DNA of 64,000 bases. It comes from Clostridia bacterium (GTDB lineage: Bacteria; Bacillota; Clostridia; Christensenellales; Aristaeellaceae). The notes beneath the pieces are model-generated. The model had not been told where the DNA came from. It made no database searches and saw only the letters and a program-made list of their open reading frames with translations. A program made the translations under genes and the position numbers. This document shows positions 1-8,833 of the stretch, piece by piece. Where the stretch lies: NCBI GenBank assembly GCA_017395065.1, contig JAFPWH010000035.1:95599-159598 (forward strand), given 5' to 3'. Each line of letters starts with the position of its first letter. The stretch's first letter is position 1.

Positions 1-1469
1 TCCTTGATACCGGAGCTTGCCATGGTTTCAAGGATCCGGCTCTGGCTGAAGATGAATATGATAATGGGTACGATCATGACCACGACCGTGACCGCCGCCG
101 CCTGACCGGTACGGGCGATGCCGCCTGCCTGGATCTGCTGCAGCGCGTACACGAGGGTCTTTTTCGCTTCGGAATAGATGACCGTGGAGGCCGAGGTGCC
201 CCAAAGGCTCTGCACCGAGAAGATGATGACGGTCAGCCAGGCGGGTTTCACGTTGGGCATTACGATGCTCCAGAAGATCCTGAACTCGCCCGCGCCGTCG
301 ATGTGCGCAGCTTCGATCAGCGCCGTGGGCAGGCCCTCCATGAACTGCTTCATCATGAACAGGCCGATGGGAGCGGCGAAGGCGGGCAAGAGCAGCGCCC
401 AGTAGGTGTCGATCATGCCCAGCTTGTTCATGATGACGTAGTTGGGGATGCCCGTTACGTAGCCGGAGAACATCAGCGCCGTCGTGACGATGCCGAAGAA
501 GGTTTTGCCGCCGGGAAAATCGTACTTGGCCAGCACGAACGCGGCCATCGAGGCGATGATCAGATGCCCGAAGGTACCGAAGAAGGTGATGGCGAAAGTG
601 TTTACGAGGTATCTGCTGAAGGGCACCCAGCTCTGCCCCATCGTCACCAGCAGGTCGGAGAAGTTGTCGAACGTGGGATGGCGCGGGAACACCGTCGGCG
701 GGAAGCGGAACAGTTCGTCCAGCGGTTTTAAGGACGAGCTCACCGCAAACACCAGCGGGAACACCATCAGGCAGCCCATGAAGACCAACAGGAAGTAGAT
801 ACCAAGGTCGCCGCCGACTGAGCGGTTGGGATGCCTGCGCTTAAAGGAGAACGACAGCAGTACGAATATGGCTACGATCAGCACGAGATTTGCGATCGTT
901 TTGGCCAGATTGCTGCTTTCGTAGTAGACGAACGCGTCTCTTACCGCGTTGCGCGCGGGCGTTAAGATCCTCACGAAATAGCTTACGCCCGTCAGGATGT
1001 AGTCGAAGAGCTTCGCGACGAGCCCCGTGTCCAGCGCGACGGTAAAGAGGATCAGTATCACCGCCGCGATGCGGAACTTTTTCTTGCGGCCTTCGGAGAG
1101 TTTCTGGGGCTTTTCGATCCTTTCGCCCCTGAGCTCGGCAAGGCGCCTCAGTTCGTCCGCGCGGTTCTTTTCCTCGTGCGGTCTGGTTTCCCAGTGCCGG
1201 TTGATGTAGTCGTAGGCAGGCACGCCTCTTTCCAGCGTGAAGCTGTATTCCTCGCCGCTCGTGAGGTTGATCAGCAGCGTCGCGCGCAAACCGCCGTGAC
1301 GCGTATGCCTGAGCTTGGCGATGTCGTTGAGGGCAAAGCTTGCGACCTGCGCTCCCCTATGGCTCATAAAGACGGCCCGGCTCTCCTCGAGCAGCAATTC
1401 ACCCGGTATCTTTGCTGTCTCGGACGTCTTCATGGTACCGACATAACGGGTCAAATTCTTCTCACTCAT
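1..1469 (-). CDS. Sugar ABC transporter permease (MalG type) with N-terminal PH-like domain, 3' end outside window
   Basis: Reading from ATG at 1469 gives 489 residues before the window edge, which cuts only the extreme C-terminus. The second half is a binding-protein-dependent permease. The EAA loop, EAAHIDGAGEF, lies near residues 386-396 and is followed by the I-x-MP element, with about six membrane helices from residue 220 on. It should pair with the MalF-type permease encoded just upstream and a cytoplasmic ATPase not in this window to import an oligosaccharide. Unusual for the family, residues about 1-95 form a soluble beta-rich segment resembling a PH/GRAM-like fold, followed by a charged helix and two extra membrane helices (about 132-151 and 188-208). 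The start lies one base after the TGA of the upstream permease, so the genes are translationally coupled. The permease call is firm; the PH-like label is by eye. Confidence 0.9.
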   Translation of the reverse strand, partial: MSEKNLTRYVGTMKTSETAKIPGELLLEESRAVFMSHRGAQVASFALNDIAKLRHTRHGGLRATLLINLTSGEEYSFTLERGVPAYDYINRHWETRPHEEKNRADELRRLAELRGERIEKPQKLSEGRKKKFRIAAVILILFTVALDTGLVAKLFDYILTGVSYFVRILTPARNAVRDAFVYYESSNLAKTIANLVLIVAIFVLLSFSFKRRHPNRSVGGDLGIYFLLVFMGCLMVFPLVFAVSSSLKPLDELFRFPPTVFPRHPTFDNFSDLLVTMGQSWVPFSRYLVNTFAITFFGTFGHLIIASMAAFVLAKYDFPGGKTFFGIVTTALMFSGYVTGIPNYVIMNKLGMIDTYWALLLPAFAAPIGLFMMKQFMEGLPTALIEAAHIDGAGEFRIFWSIVMPNVKPAWLTVIIFSVQSLWGTSASTVIYSEAKKTLVYALQQIQAGGIARTGQAAAVTVVVMIVPIIIFIFSQSRILETMASSGIK

Positions 1470-1470
1470 A

Positions 1471-2421
1471 TCAGGTACCTACCTTCGAAAGAGCATTCGT
1501 GATAACCTTTTTGCACAGGATCATGACCAGGAACAGCATCGTGGCGATGGCGCTGGCGTAGCCCATCTCGAAACGGCTGAAGCCGTAGTCGAACAGGTGG
1601 GTGACCACCGTGCGGGCCGCGTAGTCCGTCGAGGGATAGCCCGCCAGGGCGCGCGGCACGTCGCTTACGTTGAAGGCGCTGGTGATGCTCATGATCGCGC
1701 CGAAGAGCAGCATGGGCTTCATGCTGGGCAGCGTGATGTGATACAGTTCCTGCCAGCGGTTTCTGACGCCGTCGACGTAACCGGCCTCGTACATGCTCTT
1801 GTCGATGCCCTGGAAACCGGCGACGAAGGAGAGGAAGCCCGTGCCCATGCTCATCCAGAGTATGACGATGATCAAAACGGTCATGATGTAGTCGGGGTTG
1901 CTGAGCCAAAGCCGCGGCGCGTCTATGATGCCAAGGTCCAGCAGGATGGAGTTTAGGTAGCCGTAGGCGTCGCCCCTGAAGATGACGGAGAAGATGCTGT
2001 AGGCGTTGCCCGCGATGGACGGCGCGTAGAACACCACGACCGCGATGGCCCTGACCCATTTGGGCAGCTCGTTGATGAACCACGCGAACATGAACGAGAG
2101 CATGTAGCCGATGGGGCCGGTGACCACGGCGATGACGAAGGTGTTCTTGACGGCGGTCAGGAAGACCTCGTCCTGAAGGATCAGGTTGATGTAGTTCTTG
2201 AAACCCACCAATTGCGGCTTCTCCAATATATTATAGGAAGTGAAGCTATAAAATATCGAAGTGCATATGGGCAGGATAAAGAACGTGAAAAACAGGATCG
2301 CGTAGGGCGCAAGGAACAGATAGCAGACCTTCATCCGCTTCGCCTTGTCCCAGGAATATGACAGCTTGCTTCGTTTGATCGAAGCATAGTTGCCAATGAA
2401 GGAGCGTTTTTGCATATTCAT
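1471..2421 (-). CDS. Sugar ABC transporter permease (MalF/UgpA type)
   Basis: About 316 residues with six predicted membrane helices, the first at roughly residues 30-55 after a basic cytoplasmic N-terminus, and an EAA-type loop (EAGYVDGVRNRW) in the second half. It is the first permease of a carbohydrate uptake 1 (CUT1-like) importer. A TTG at 2436 extends the frame by five codons. The ATG at 2421 was preferred because an AAAGGA box lies just upstream; the ATG at 2415 is equally possible. The gene starts about 18 bases after the stop of the giant binding protein and ends one base before the next permease, so the three form one transcript. No ATP-binding subunit is adjacent, as is common when one MsmX-like ATPase serves several importers. 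Confidence 0.92.
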   Translation of the reverse strand: MNMQKRSFIGNYASIKRSKLSYSWDKAKRMKVCYLFLAPYAILFFTFFILPICTSIFYSFTSYNILEKPQLVGFKNYINLILQDEVFLTAVKNTFVIAVVTGPIGYMLSFMFAWFINELPKWVRAIAVVVFYAPSIAGNAYSIFSVIFRGDAYGYLNSILLDLGIIDAPRLWLSNPDYIMTVLIIVILWMSMGTGFLSFVAGFQGIDKSMYEAGYVDGVRNRWQELYHITLPSMKPMLLFGAIMSITSAFNVSDVPRALAGYPSTDYAARTVVTHLFDYGFSRFEMGYASAIATMLFLVMILCKKVITNALSKVGT

Positions 2422-2438
2422 TCCATCCTTTCCCAAGC

Positions 2439-5400
2439 CTAATCGATCGGCAGGTTGAATTCCTGGCGCTTGATCTTGATCTCTTCGTTGATGGTGCGCG
2501 AGTAGGTGAGCAGCGTCTCTCTGGGGTCTTCCTTGGTATTGATGACCCTGCGGACGGCGTTGGTCATGTGGCGCGTGGTCGAATAGCCGCCCGCGATCTC
2601 GCGGAAGCCGACCGCGCTCGCCTGCTGCTCTTCCAATATGGCCAGCTGGTCGCTGGACCAGGCGAGCTGGCGCAGCGCCTCGGTATTTGCGGTCGCGTAC
2701 CTCGCGGATGCTCCCAGAATGCTCTCCATTTCACGGCCGAAGCGCACCTGTGCGTCAGCGGAGACCCACCACTTCATGAACTCCCAGGAGTCTTTCTTTA
2801 CGGTCTCGTCGTCGGTTGCAATCATAAGGCAGCAAACGCCGTTGGAGTGGACGGAGCGGTCGATTTCACCGTTTTCATTCAACGTTCCGGGGATCAAGGT
2901 GAAATCCCAGAGATTTCTGATCTCGGGCGCGGACACGGCAAGCGTGTTGTACGTCGTGTACGGCGCGATGCCAAGAGGCATTTCGCCCGAACGGAAGCGG
3001 CTCACGAAGTCGAACACCGTGGGCAGGCCGTGGTTGTTGTAAAAGCTCGTGTAGAGCTTGAAGGCTCTCACGCCCGCTTCGCTGTCGATCAGCGTGTGCT
3101 TTGCGTCTTCGTCGTATATGGCGCCGCCGTTTTGGTAGATCAGCGTATTGAATACGGAAATGTCGGGATTGGCGATGTCGGGATAAGGAATGCCGATCGT
3201 CATGTTTTTGCCCTGAATGGTCGGCAGCATCGCCACGAGTTCGTCCCAGGTCTGGGGCACTTCGAGCTCGAGCTCCTCAAGGATGTCCTCCCTGTAGAAC
3301 AGAAGCGAATACACCTGCGTCTCGGGCAGGCCGTACACGCCGGTCTTCGTGCCGTTGTTGTAGGAGATGGGAACGATCGCGCTGTCCAGGAAGGCGCTCG
3401 TGGCCTCTTCGAAGTCGTCGAACTGGGTCAGGTCTTCGACGGCGTTTCGCATCGCGTAGTTGGCAGCGAACCAGCTGTCCACGCTGAGCACCACGTCCGG
3501 GCCGTTGCCCGCGACGACGGCGGTCAGGATGGCGTCCGCCGCGACGAGCTTTACGTTGACCTTGATCCCGCTTTCGGGCGTGAACATGTCGTCGACCATG
3601 GTCTTTAGCACAGTACTCTGGTCGCGGCCCGTTACGATCCAGACCTGAATGACGTGATCGCTGCCCTCTTCGTACTTGTCGCCCAGAGAGTTGTAATCGA
3701 TGAAATAGCTTGCGACACAGCTCTTGATCTCGTGCCAGAGCTTGTATACGCCGCCGTCGTGCACCGCGGGCAGCTTCGTACCGGGTTTGCTGATGATGAT
3801 CTGGTCTATGTCCAGCTTGATCTGGCTCATGTTCTGAAGCGAGGTGCCAAGGCTGGTGATGTTGTCCTTGAAGTTGGCGAACGCCTGCGTGATGCGCTCG
3901 TTTCTGTCGACGAACTGCTCCAATTGCACGGCCAGCGTCTGTGCTACGGCGATCCTGTCGCTCTTTTGACCGGTGATGTCCACCGTGTCGTCCACGAGCT
4001 TGTACAGGCGCTTGCTTTCAAGGTCCATGGCCTCGATCGCGCCGGGCACCTTGGCGGTGAGGTTATAGTCGCGGAAACGGTCGGGATTTACGCCCGTGAG
4101 CACGAGGATGGAGCGGTAGATCTCGTTCAGGCGGAAAATGCTGTCCTCTACGCGCTCGAGGATGCGGCCCATTTCGCCCAGCGTCGCTTCCAGGCGGATC
4201 GTGTGCGTGCCCTTGGTCAGATAGAAGCTGTAGGCGTTGCCGTTCGCGTCGCCCAGCGTTCGCATCTGCCAGGAGGTATCGTACATGAAGGAAACGGAGG
4301 AAAGCTCCTCAAAGGGGATCTCTCCGTCGATGTAGACGCTGCGGCAGCTGACGGAGCCGCGCTGGTACTGCTGGCGCGCCTTGAGGGTGATGTTGTAGTA
4401 GCCGTCCTCCGGCACCGTGAATTCCCATTCGATCCACTGGCCGGACGAACTCCAGGAGTCGCCGCCGATGTAGTTCATCACCGTCTTGTCCAGCGACGAA
4501 GGGAGCGTTGCGGGAGAAGAACGGTCGTATCTGGGATACAGCGACGGCGAGGAACGAAGATAGGCGTCTTCGCCCTGCACGGTGATGAGCGTGCCGGCGG
4601 CCGCGTTGTCGGTTTTGTTTTCGTTTGCCTTCGCGTAGGCCGCATAGTCCGTATGCGCGAGGATGGGCGTAAGGCTTATGCCGCCGATGATCATCGGCTC
4701 GTTGCTGGCCTTGAGGGAAAGCGTGTTTTCGCCCTCGTTGAACCAGAAGCGGTAGGGTTCAACGGTGTAGCCCATGTCGTCTTTGCAGTAGGCGCTCTGC
4801 CAGTCGAAGATTTCCTTCTGGGAGGGGCGTATCTCGTTGCCCTGGTTGTCGGTGCGGTAGCTGCCGTCCGGCTTTTTGGAGGCGGGATCGTCGGTCCACA
4901 GGCGGCTGAAGGTCAGGGAATCCGCCCCGCTGAAGGGAAGCTCCCCGTTGATCAGGAGCTCGCGCTCGATGTCTACGCCGCGGCTCTGGGTGGTCTTGTA
5001 GTTGATCAGTACGTTGTAAAAGCCGCTCTTGGGAACGGTGACCTTCCAGGTGGTAAGGCCGCCGTCCGGCTGGAAGACCGAGGCGATGCCGTCTTCGGTG
5101 ACGCTCTCGCCGTCGCCCTCGAAGGCAGTGACGTCGACTTCGATGTTCTCCGCTTCGACCGCCACGGTCGGGCTGGACTTGGTCGGGCTTACTTCGTTTG
5201 TCTTGTCGTAAGCGGGGCTTGTCGGATCATACGCGGGATCGTAATCGCGGTTGTAGGCCTTGCCGTAATCGTAGGCCTCGTAGGTGACATCCACCGTGCG
5301 CTTGAGAAGCACGATGTCCTTGACGATCACGTCGCCCGCTTCCGCCTTCAGCATGAGGCTCGTTATGCCGCTGTCCAGCGCAAAGAAATGCTCCTCGTCT

Positions 5401-6065
5401 TCCTTATTCGGGTCGGCAAGGTACAGGCTTTGCCATTCGTCCGCGTTCTCGCCCGCGGGGAAAGTCAGGATGCCCTTTTCGCTCAGGCTCTGCTCTTCCC
5501 CCTCGAAGGCAGGCTGCTCGAAGAGCTTTTCGTCGTTGACGTAGAGGCTGCGCAGCGCGTCTCCGTTCTCGGGATCGGCAAGCTTGTAATCGACGCGGAT
5601 GAGATAATAGCCTTCGTCCTTCAGGCTCATCTCCCACAGCGTCATGCCGCCCTCTTTGGTGAGCAGGTACTCTTCCCCGCCTTCCTCGATCACCTGCGCA
5701 CGGAGCTCTTCCTTGCTCTCGGCGCCGATTTCGGTTTCGCCCGTCTCGGCGTCGGTCACAAAGGCCGCGTCCATGTACAGGGTGACGTCGACAGGTTTGG
5801 GTAAGCCGTCGTCCTCCCCTACCGTGTGTACCTCGTAGTATTCGTGCTCCTCGAGGTAACCCCTGTAGGTATTGCTGCGGCTGTAACCGGAAACGTCGGT
5901 ATCGAGGTTCTTCTCACCGGCATATTTGCTGCGGAAGTTCTCTGTGCTTCCGCCGGCAAGCAGTACGATGAGCAGCGCGATCACAGCCACGACCGCCAGA
6001 ATAATGAGTATTCGGCGCGTAAGCTTTTTATTGTTGTGCTTCTCAACCGGTTTTGTGTTTTCCAT
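2439..6065 (-). CDS. Giant membrane-anchored solute-binding protein with three carbohydrate-binding-like modules
   Basis: The protein has 1,208 residues from the ATG at 6065, chosen because GGGGAG lies nine bases upstream; the frame runs open to 6119. An uncleaved signal-anchor helix (about residues 18-37) replaces the usual lipobox. Three beta-rich modules follow (about 75-275, 320-490 and 515-670). Each carries an R-x-LY/LI-x(4)-P/LF core followed by a tryptophan-rich turn, as in carbohydrate-binding modules. A helical segment (about 675-825) leads to a C-terminal type-1 extracellular binding domain with GNGPDVVL and PQTWDELV elements. Ordinary sugar-binding proteins are about 400-550 residues. 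It captures a glycan for the two permeases downstream. A consensus promoter sits about 85 bases upstream. The role is firm; the ligand is unknown. Confidence 0.88.
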   Translation of the reverse strand: MENTKPVEKHNNKKLTRRILIILAVVAVIALLIVLLAGGSTENFRSKYAGEKNLDTDVSGYSRSNTYRGYLEEHEYYEVHTVGEDDGLPKPVDVTLYMDAAFVTDAETGETEIGAESKEELRAQVIEEGGEEYLLTKEGGMTLWEMSLKDEGYYLIRVDYKLADPENGDALRSLYVNDEKLFEQPAFEGEEQSLSEKGILTFPAGENADEWQSLYLADPNKEDEEHFFALDSGITSLMLKAEAGDVIVKDIVLLKRTVDVTYEAYDYGKAYNRDYDPAYDPTSPAYDKTNEVSPTKSSPTVAVEAENIEVDVTAFEGDGESVTEDGIASVFQPDGGLTTWKVTVPKSGFYNVLINYKTTQSRGVDIERELLINGELPFSGADSLTFSRLWTDDPASKKPDGSYRTDNQGNEIRPSQKEIFDWQSAYCKDDMGYTVEPYRFWFNEGENTLSLKASNEPMIIGGISLTPILAHTDYAAYAKANENKTDNAAAGTLITVQGEDAYLRSSPSLYPRYDRSSPATLPSSLDKTVMNYIGGDSWSSSGQWIEWEFTVPEDGYYNITLKARQQYQRGSVSCRSVYIDGEIPFEELSSVSFMYDTSWQMRTLGDANGNAYSFYLTKGTHTIRLEATLGEMGRILERVEDSIFRLNEIYRSILVLTGVNPDRFRDYNLTAKVPGAIEAMDLESKRLYKLVDDTVDITGQKSDRIAVAQTLAVQLEQFVDRNERITQAFANFKDNITSLGTSLQNMSQIKLDIDQIIISKPGTKLPAVHDGGVYKLWHEIKSCVASYFIDYNSLGDKYEEGSDHVIQVWIVTGRDQSTVLKTMVDDMFTPESGIKVNVKLVAADAILTAVVAGNGPDVVLSVDSWFAANYAMRNAVEDLTQFDDFEEATSAFLDSAIVPISYNNGTKTGVYGLPETQVYSLLFYREDILEELELEVPQTWDELVAMLPTIQGKNMTIGIPYPDIANPDISVFNTLIYQNGGAIYDEDAKHTLIDSEAGVRAFKLYTSFYNNHGLPTVFDFVSRFRSGEMPLGIAPYTTYNTLAVSAPEIRNLWDFTLIPGTLNENGEIDRSVHSNGVCCLMIATDDETVKKDSWEFMKWWVSADAQVRFGREMESILGASARYATANTEALRQLAWSSDQLAILEEQQASAVGFREIAGGYSTTRHMTNAVRRVINTKEDPRETLLTYSRTINEEIKIKRQEFNLPID

Positions 6066-6149
6066 GTAGAAACTCTCCCCGCTAAGCTTTTTTAACGGCT
6101 CAAAGGTATGCAAGCGCACAAGCCGCCTGCATACCGACTATTATTTACA

Positions 6150-6177
6150 ATTATAAAACTTTTGCCCTATTTGTCAA
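6150..6177 (-). promoter_or_regulatory. Consensus sigma-A promoter of the ABC transporter operon
   Basis: On the minus strand TTGACA (6172-6177) and TATAAT (6150-6155) are separated by 16 bases, with start of transcription expected near 6143. The surrounding 6120-6300 is very AT-rich and otherwise holds nothing recognised. Confidence 0.85.
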
Positions 6178-6312
6178 CAGTTTATAGTAAACAACACAAA
6201 AATTAGCAAAATTTTATTAAATTCAGAAGGTTTGTAAAATCTATTACATGCACTGTTCTGTTGTATTAATTATATAACCGCATTTTAATGCCGCTGCACG
6301 ATCTCCCTATAT

Positions 6313-6349
6313 GCAAAATCGGAACCCCGATCCGGGATCCCGGTTTTGC
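6313..6349 (-). terminator. Imperfect hairpin after the SpoIIE-type phosphatase gene
   Basis: GCAAAA pairs with TTTTGC over an inner CGG/CCG stem just past the phosphatase stop. There is no clean T-run, so termination is only plausible. Confidence 0.4.
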
Positions 6350-6373
6350 ATACGGTTTAGCGTCTTGCACCGG

Positions 6374-8560
6374 TCAGCCTTTCGCACCGGCCGCCGTTCC
6401 CTTGTACTCCACGCACATCATGGTGATGTCGTCGAACTGCTCCGCGTCGGCCACGAAGTCGTGTACGGCGTCGAGCACGTTTGCGAGTGTGGTATTCGGC
6501 TCGGCGTCCGGGGCAGTGTTGAGCGCCCTGAGCATGCGTTCTGTGCCGAACATCTCCTGGCCGGCGTTGGTTGCTTCGGCGACGCCGTCGGTGTAGAGGA
6601 AAAGCTTGTCTCCGGGCGCGAGGCCGAGCTCGTACGCCCTGTAGCGCGCCTCCTCCATGCCGCCGATCACGAGGCCGTGCTTGTCGCGCAGAAGCTCGAA
6701 CTGCCCGCCCTTTCGCATGATCGCGGGATACTCGTGACCGGCGTTGGCGGCCCGGACCTTGCCGCTGCTGATTTCGAGGATGCCCAGCCAGACGGTCACG
6801 AACATGCCCATACGGTTGTTGGAGCAGATGGCCTCGTTGGCCTTGGCAAGGATGTCCGCCGGGGATTTTACGCCCAGCATCGCGCAGCTTTGGATGATGA
6901 TTTTCGAGGCCATCATGAACAGCGCGCCCGGCACGCCCTTTCCGGATACGTCCGCCATGACCATGCACAGGTGATCGTCGTCGATCAGGAAAAAGTCGTA
7001 AAAGTCGCCGCCGACTTCCTTTGCAGGGTGCATCAGCGCGTAGATATCGAATTCGGGCCGCTCCGGGTAGGCCGGGAAAATGCTGGGCAGCATGCTTTCC
7101 TGGATCTGTGTGGCCATGTGCAGCTCGGTGCCGATGCGCTCCTTTTCCGCGGTCACGGCCTTGACCTGCTCCACGTACAGGACTGTTTTATGCGAAATGT
7201 CCGCAAAGGACTGCGCGAGCAGCTCGATCTCGTCGCCCGTGCGGTATGCGTCCTCCATTTTGAATTCCTGATTCGTTTCGCTTAATTCCGCGATGCGCCG
7301 GGTGATCGTGTTGAGCGGTTTTACGATGCGCTTTCCGAGGATTATGGCGAAGGCCAGACACACCGCAAGCAGGAAAACGACGATCGCGATGGCCAGCCTG
7401 CCGAGCCTGCGGCTCTCTCCTTGGTAGGTTTGGGCGGCCTCGGCCTGAATTTCCTCGTATTTTTCCCGGAGCGTCGCGGCGCTTGCCATGCTGGCGTCCA
7501 CGCTGTAAATGCCGATCAGGTACCAGCCCACTGTTTCGATGGGTGCGCCGGTGATGAAGTATTCGCCGTCACTGAGCGTGACGCGCTCCGTTTTCGTGTT
7601 TCCGCCGAAGACGCCGTAGAGGAAGCTGCTCAGGCCCTCGTTTCCGGCATCGAACAGCGTGGGCGCGCCTTCGCTCACGTCTGCTTTGAACGGGCCGTCG
7701 GCCGCCGGGGAGAACATGACGCGCCCGTCGCGGTTGACCACGCACAAAAAGCCGCCTTCCGCCTGCGCGTCCTCCACCTCCTGTTGCATCGAGGTAAGGA
7801 ACAGGTCCGAGCCCACCACGGCGGACAGCTCTCCGTTCACGTACACGGGCGCGGCACAGGTGATGCAGATGTCCTTGGTAAAGGCGTCGGACATGATGTC
7901 GGTAAATATGACGTCGCCCGCTTCGGCTGCCTGTGTATACCAGGGGCGCGTTCGCGGGTCGTAGCTTCTCAGGTTTCCGTTTTCGTCGAAGCGGCTTGCG
8001 AGCAGGTCGTCCGCTTGCAGGAACACGCCCTCCGGCAGGGCGACGTAGCAGGAATCAGCGTCCTCGTTTACGTCGAAGAGGGACAGCATCATGTCGCTCA
8101 TGTTGGCGATGAGCCGTATGCGCGCGTCGAGTTCTTCGGTCAGTTCCACGCCGTCGGCCAGCATGACGTACGTCTGCTTGGTATCGGTGTTTTCGATAGA
8201 GTTGAAAGAATAGTCGTGCGGGGGCACGTTTTCGGGATGGTTCAGAAGCTTGTCGGCGTAGTCCCGCTGAAGGAGCACCCTGTCTCTTAGTTCGCTGAAC
8301 AGATCGTCGTAGATGTTCGCCTGAAGCCGGGCCGTGTTCGAAAGGCTCTGCTCCACGACGTAGGTCATCGTCTCCGACGTGATCTCGTTGATGGAATTTT
8401 TTTGTTTTTCGTTTGCCTCGTTGGCGACGTCCGTCAGCATCCTGTTTTCCAGAAGGCCGAGCAGTATGAACGCCGCGCTCAGAACGATGGCGGTGATCAG
8501 GATCAGATTGAACAGCTTGTTTTCGATGCCGCCCAGCACGAAATGCTTGAATTTTTTCAA
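6374..8560 (-). CDS. Membrane Cache-HAMP sensor with SpoIIE-type PP2C phosphatase output
   Basis: The 728-residue protein has a membrane helix at about 17-37, a long extracytoplasmic region of the dCache type (about 38-370), a second helix (about 393-415), a HAMP segment, a short coiled coil and a PP2C/SpoIIE phosphatase domain (about 490-720). Metal-binding elements are intact: GGDFYDFF, MADVSGKGVPG, YTDGVAEA and DDITM. Such proteins dephosphorylate an anti-anti-sigma (STAS) partner when the outer domain binds a ligand, freeing a sigma factor. No STAS or anti-sigma kinase gene is adjacent, so its targets are unknown. It lies upstream of the sugar importer and downstream of a glycosidase, all on one strand but with separate promoters. 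Confidence 0.9.
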   Translation of the reverse strand: MKKFKHFVLGGIENKLFNLILITAIVLSAAFILLGLLENRMLTDVANEANEKQKNSINEITSETMTYVVEQSLSNTARLQANIYDDLFSELRDRVLLQRDYADKLLNHPENVPPHDYSFNSIENTDTKQTYVMLADGVELTEELDARIRLIANMSDMMLSLFDVNEDADSCYVALPEGVFLQADDLLASRFDENGNLRSYDPRTRPWYTQAAEAGDVIFTDIMSDAFTKDICITCAAPVYVNGELSAVVGSDLFLTSMQQEVEDAQAEGGFLCVVNRDGRVMFSPAADGPFKADVSEGAPTLFDAGNEGLSSFLYGVFGGNTKTERVTLSDGEYFITGAPIETVGWYLIGIYSVDASMASAATLREKYEEIQAEAAQTYQGESRRLGRLAIAIVVFLLAVCLAFAIILGKRIVKPLNTITRRIAELSETNQEFKMEDAYRTGDEIELLAQSFADISHKTVLYVEQVKAVTAEKERIGTELHMATQIQESMLPSIFPAYPERPEFDIYALMHPAKEVGGDFYDFFLIDDDHLCMVMADVSGKGVPGALFMMASKIIIQSCAMLGVKSPADILAKANEAICSNNRMGMFVTVWLGILEISSGKVRAANAGHEYPAIMRKGGQFELLRDKHGLVIGGMEEARYRAYELGLAPGDKLFLYTDGVAEATNAGQEMFGTERMLRALNTAPDAEPNTTLANVLDAVHDFVADAEQFDDITMMCVEYKGTAAGAKG

Positions 8561-8666
8561 AATGCAGGCCTCCCGTTTTGCCTTGTGTCAATGAAACAGC
8601 TATGCGTGCCGCCCGTCTGTCCGCTATACGGGCAGATGCTCGGCCGACCGAACGATTTTCAACAGA

Positions 8667-8695
8667 ATTATACCACAAAGCCATTTCCCTGTCAC
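8667..8695 (-). promoter_or_regulatory. Promoter of the Cache-SpoIIE phosphatase gene
   Basis: Minus-strand GTGACA (8690-8695), 17 bases, TATAAT (8667-8672). It leaves a leader of about 100 bases. Confidence 0.75.
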
Positions 8696-8773
8696 GCATA
8701 ACGGGACGCACCCGCAAATTTTTACGAAGCGCCGATTCTTCGCTGAATTCGTATTATAATATTATTAGGATAG

Positions 8774-8814
8774 AAAAACGCGAAAGCCCGTATTTTGCGG
8801 CAGGCTTTCGCGTT
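8774..8814 (-). terminator. Terminator of the GH106-like gene
   Basis: A 12-base perfect stem (8777-8788 with 8803-8814) is followed on the minus strand by five T. The opposite strand also has a T-rich flank. Confidence 0.85.
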
Positions 8815-8833
8815 CCCTTTTTTGATGGATTTA

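Noticed and set aside
3654..5804. A 716-codon open frame on the plus strand
   Set aside because: It is the antisense shadow of the giant binding protein, with no ribosome site and repetitive low-complexity composition.
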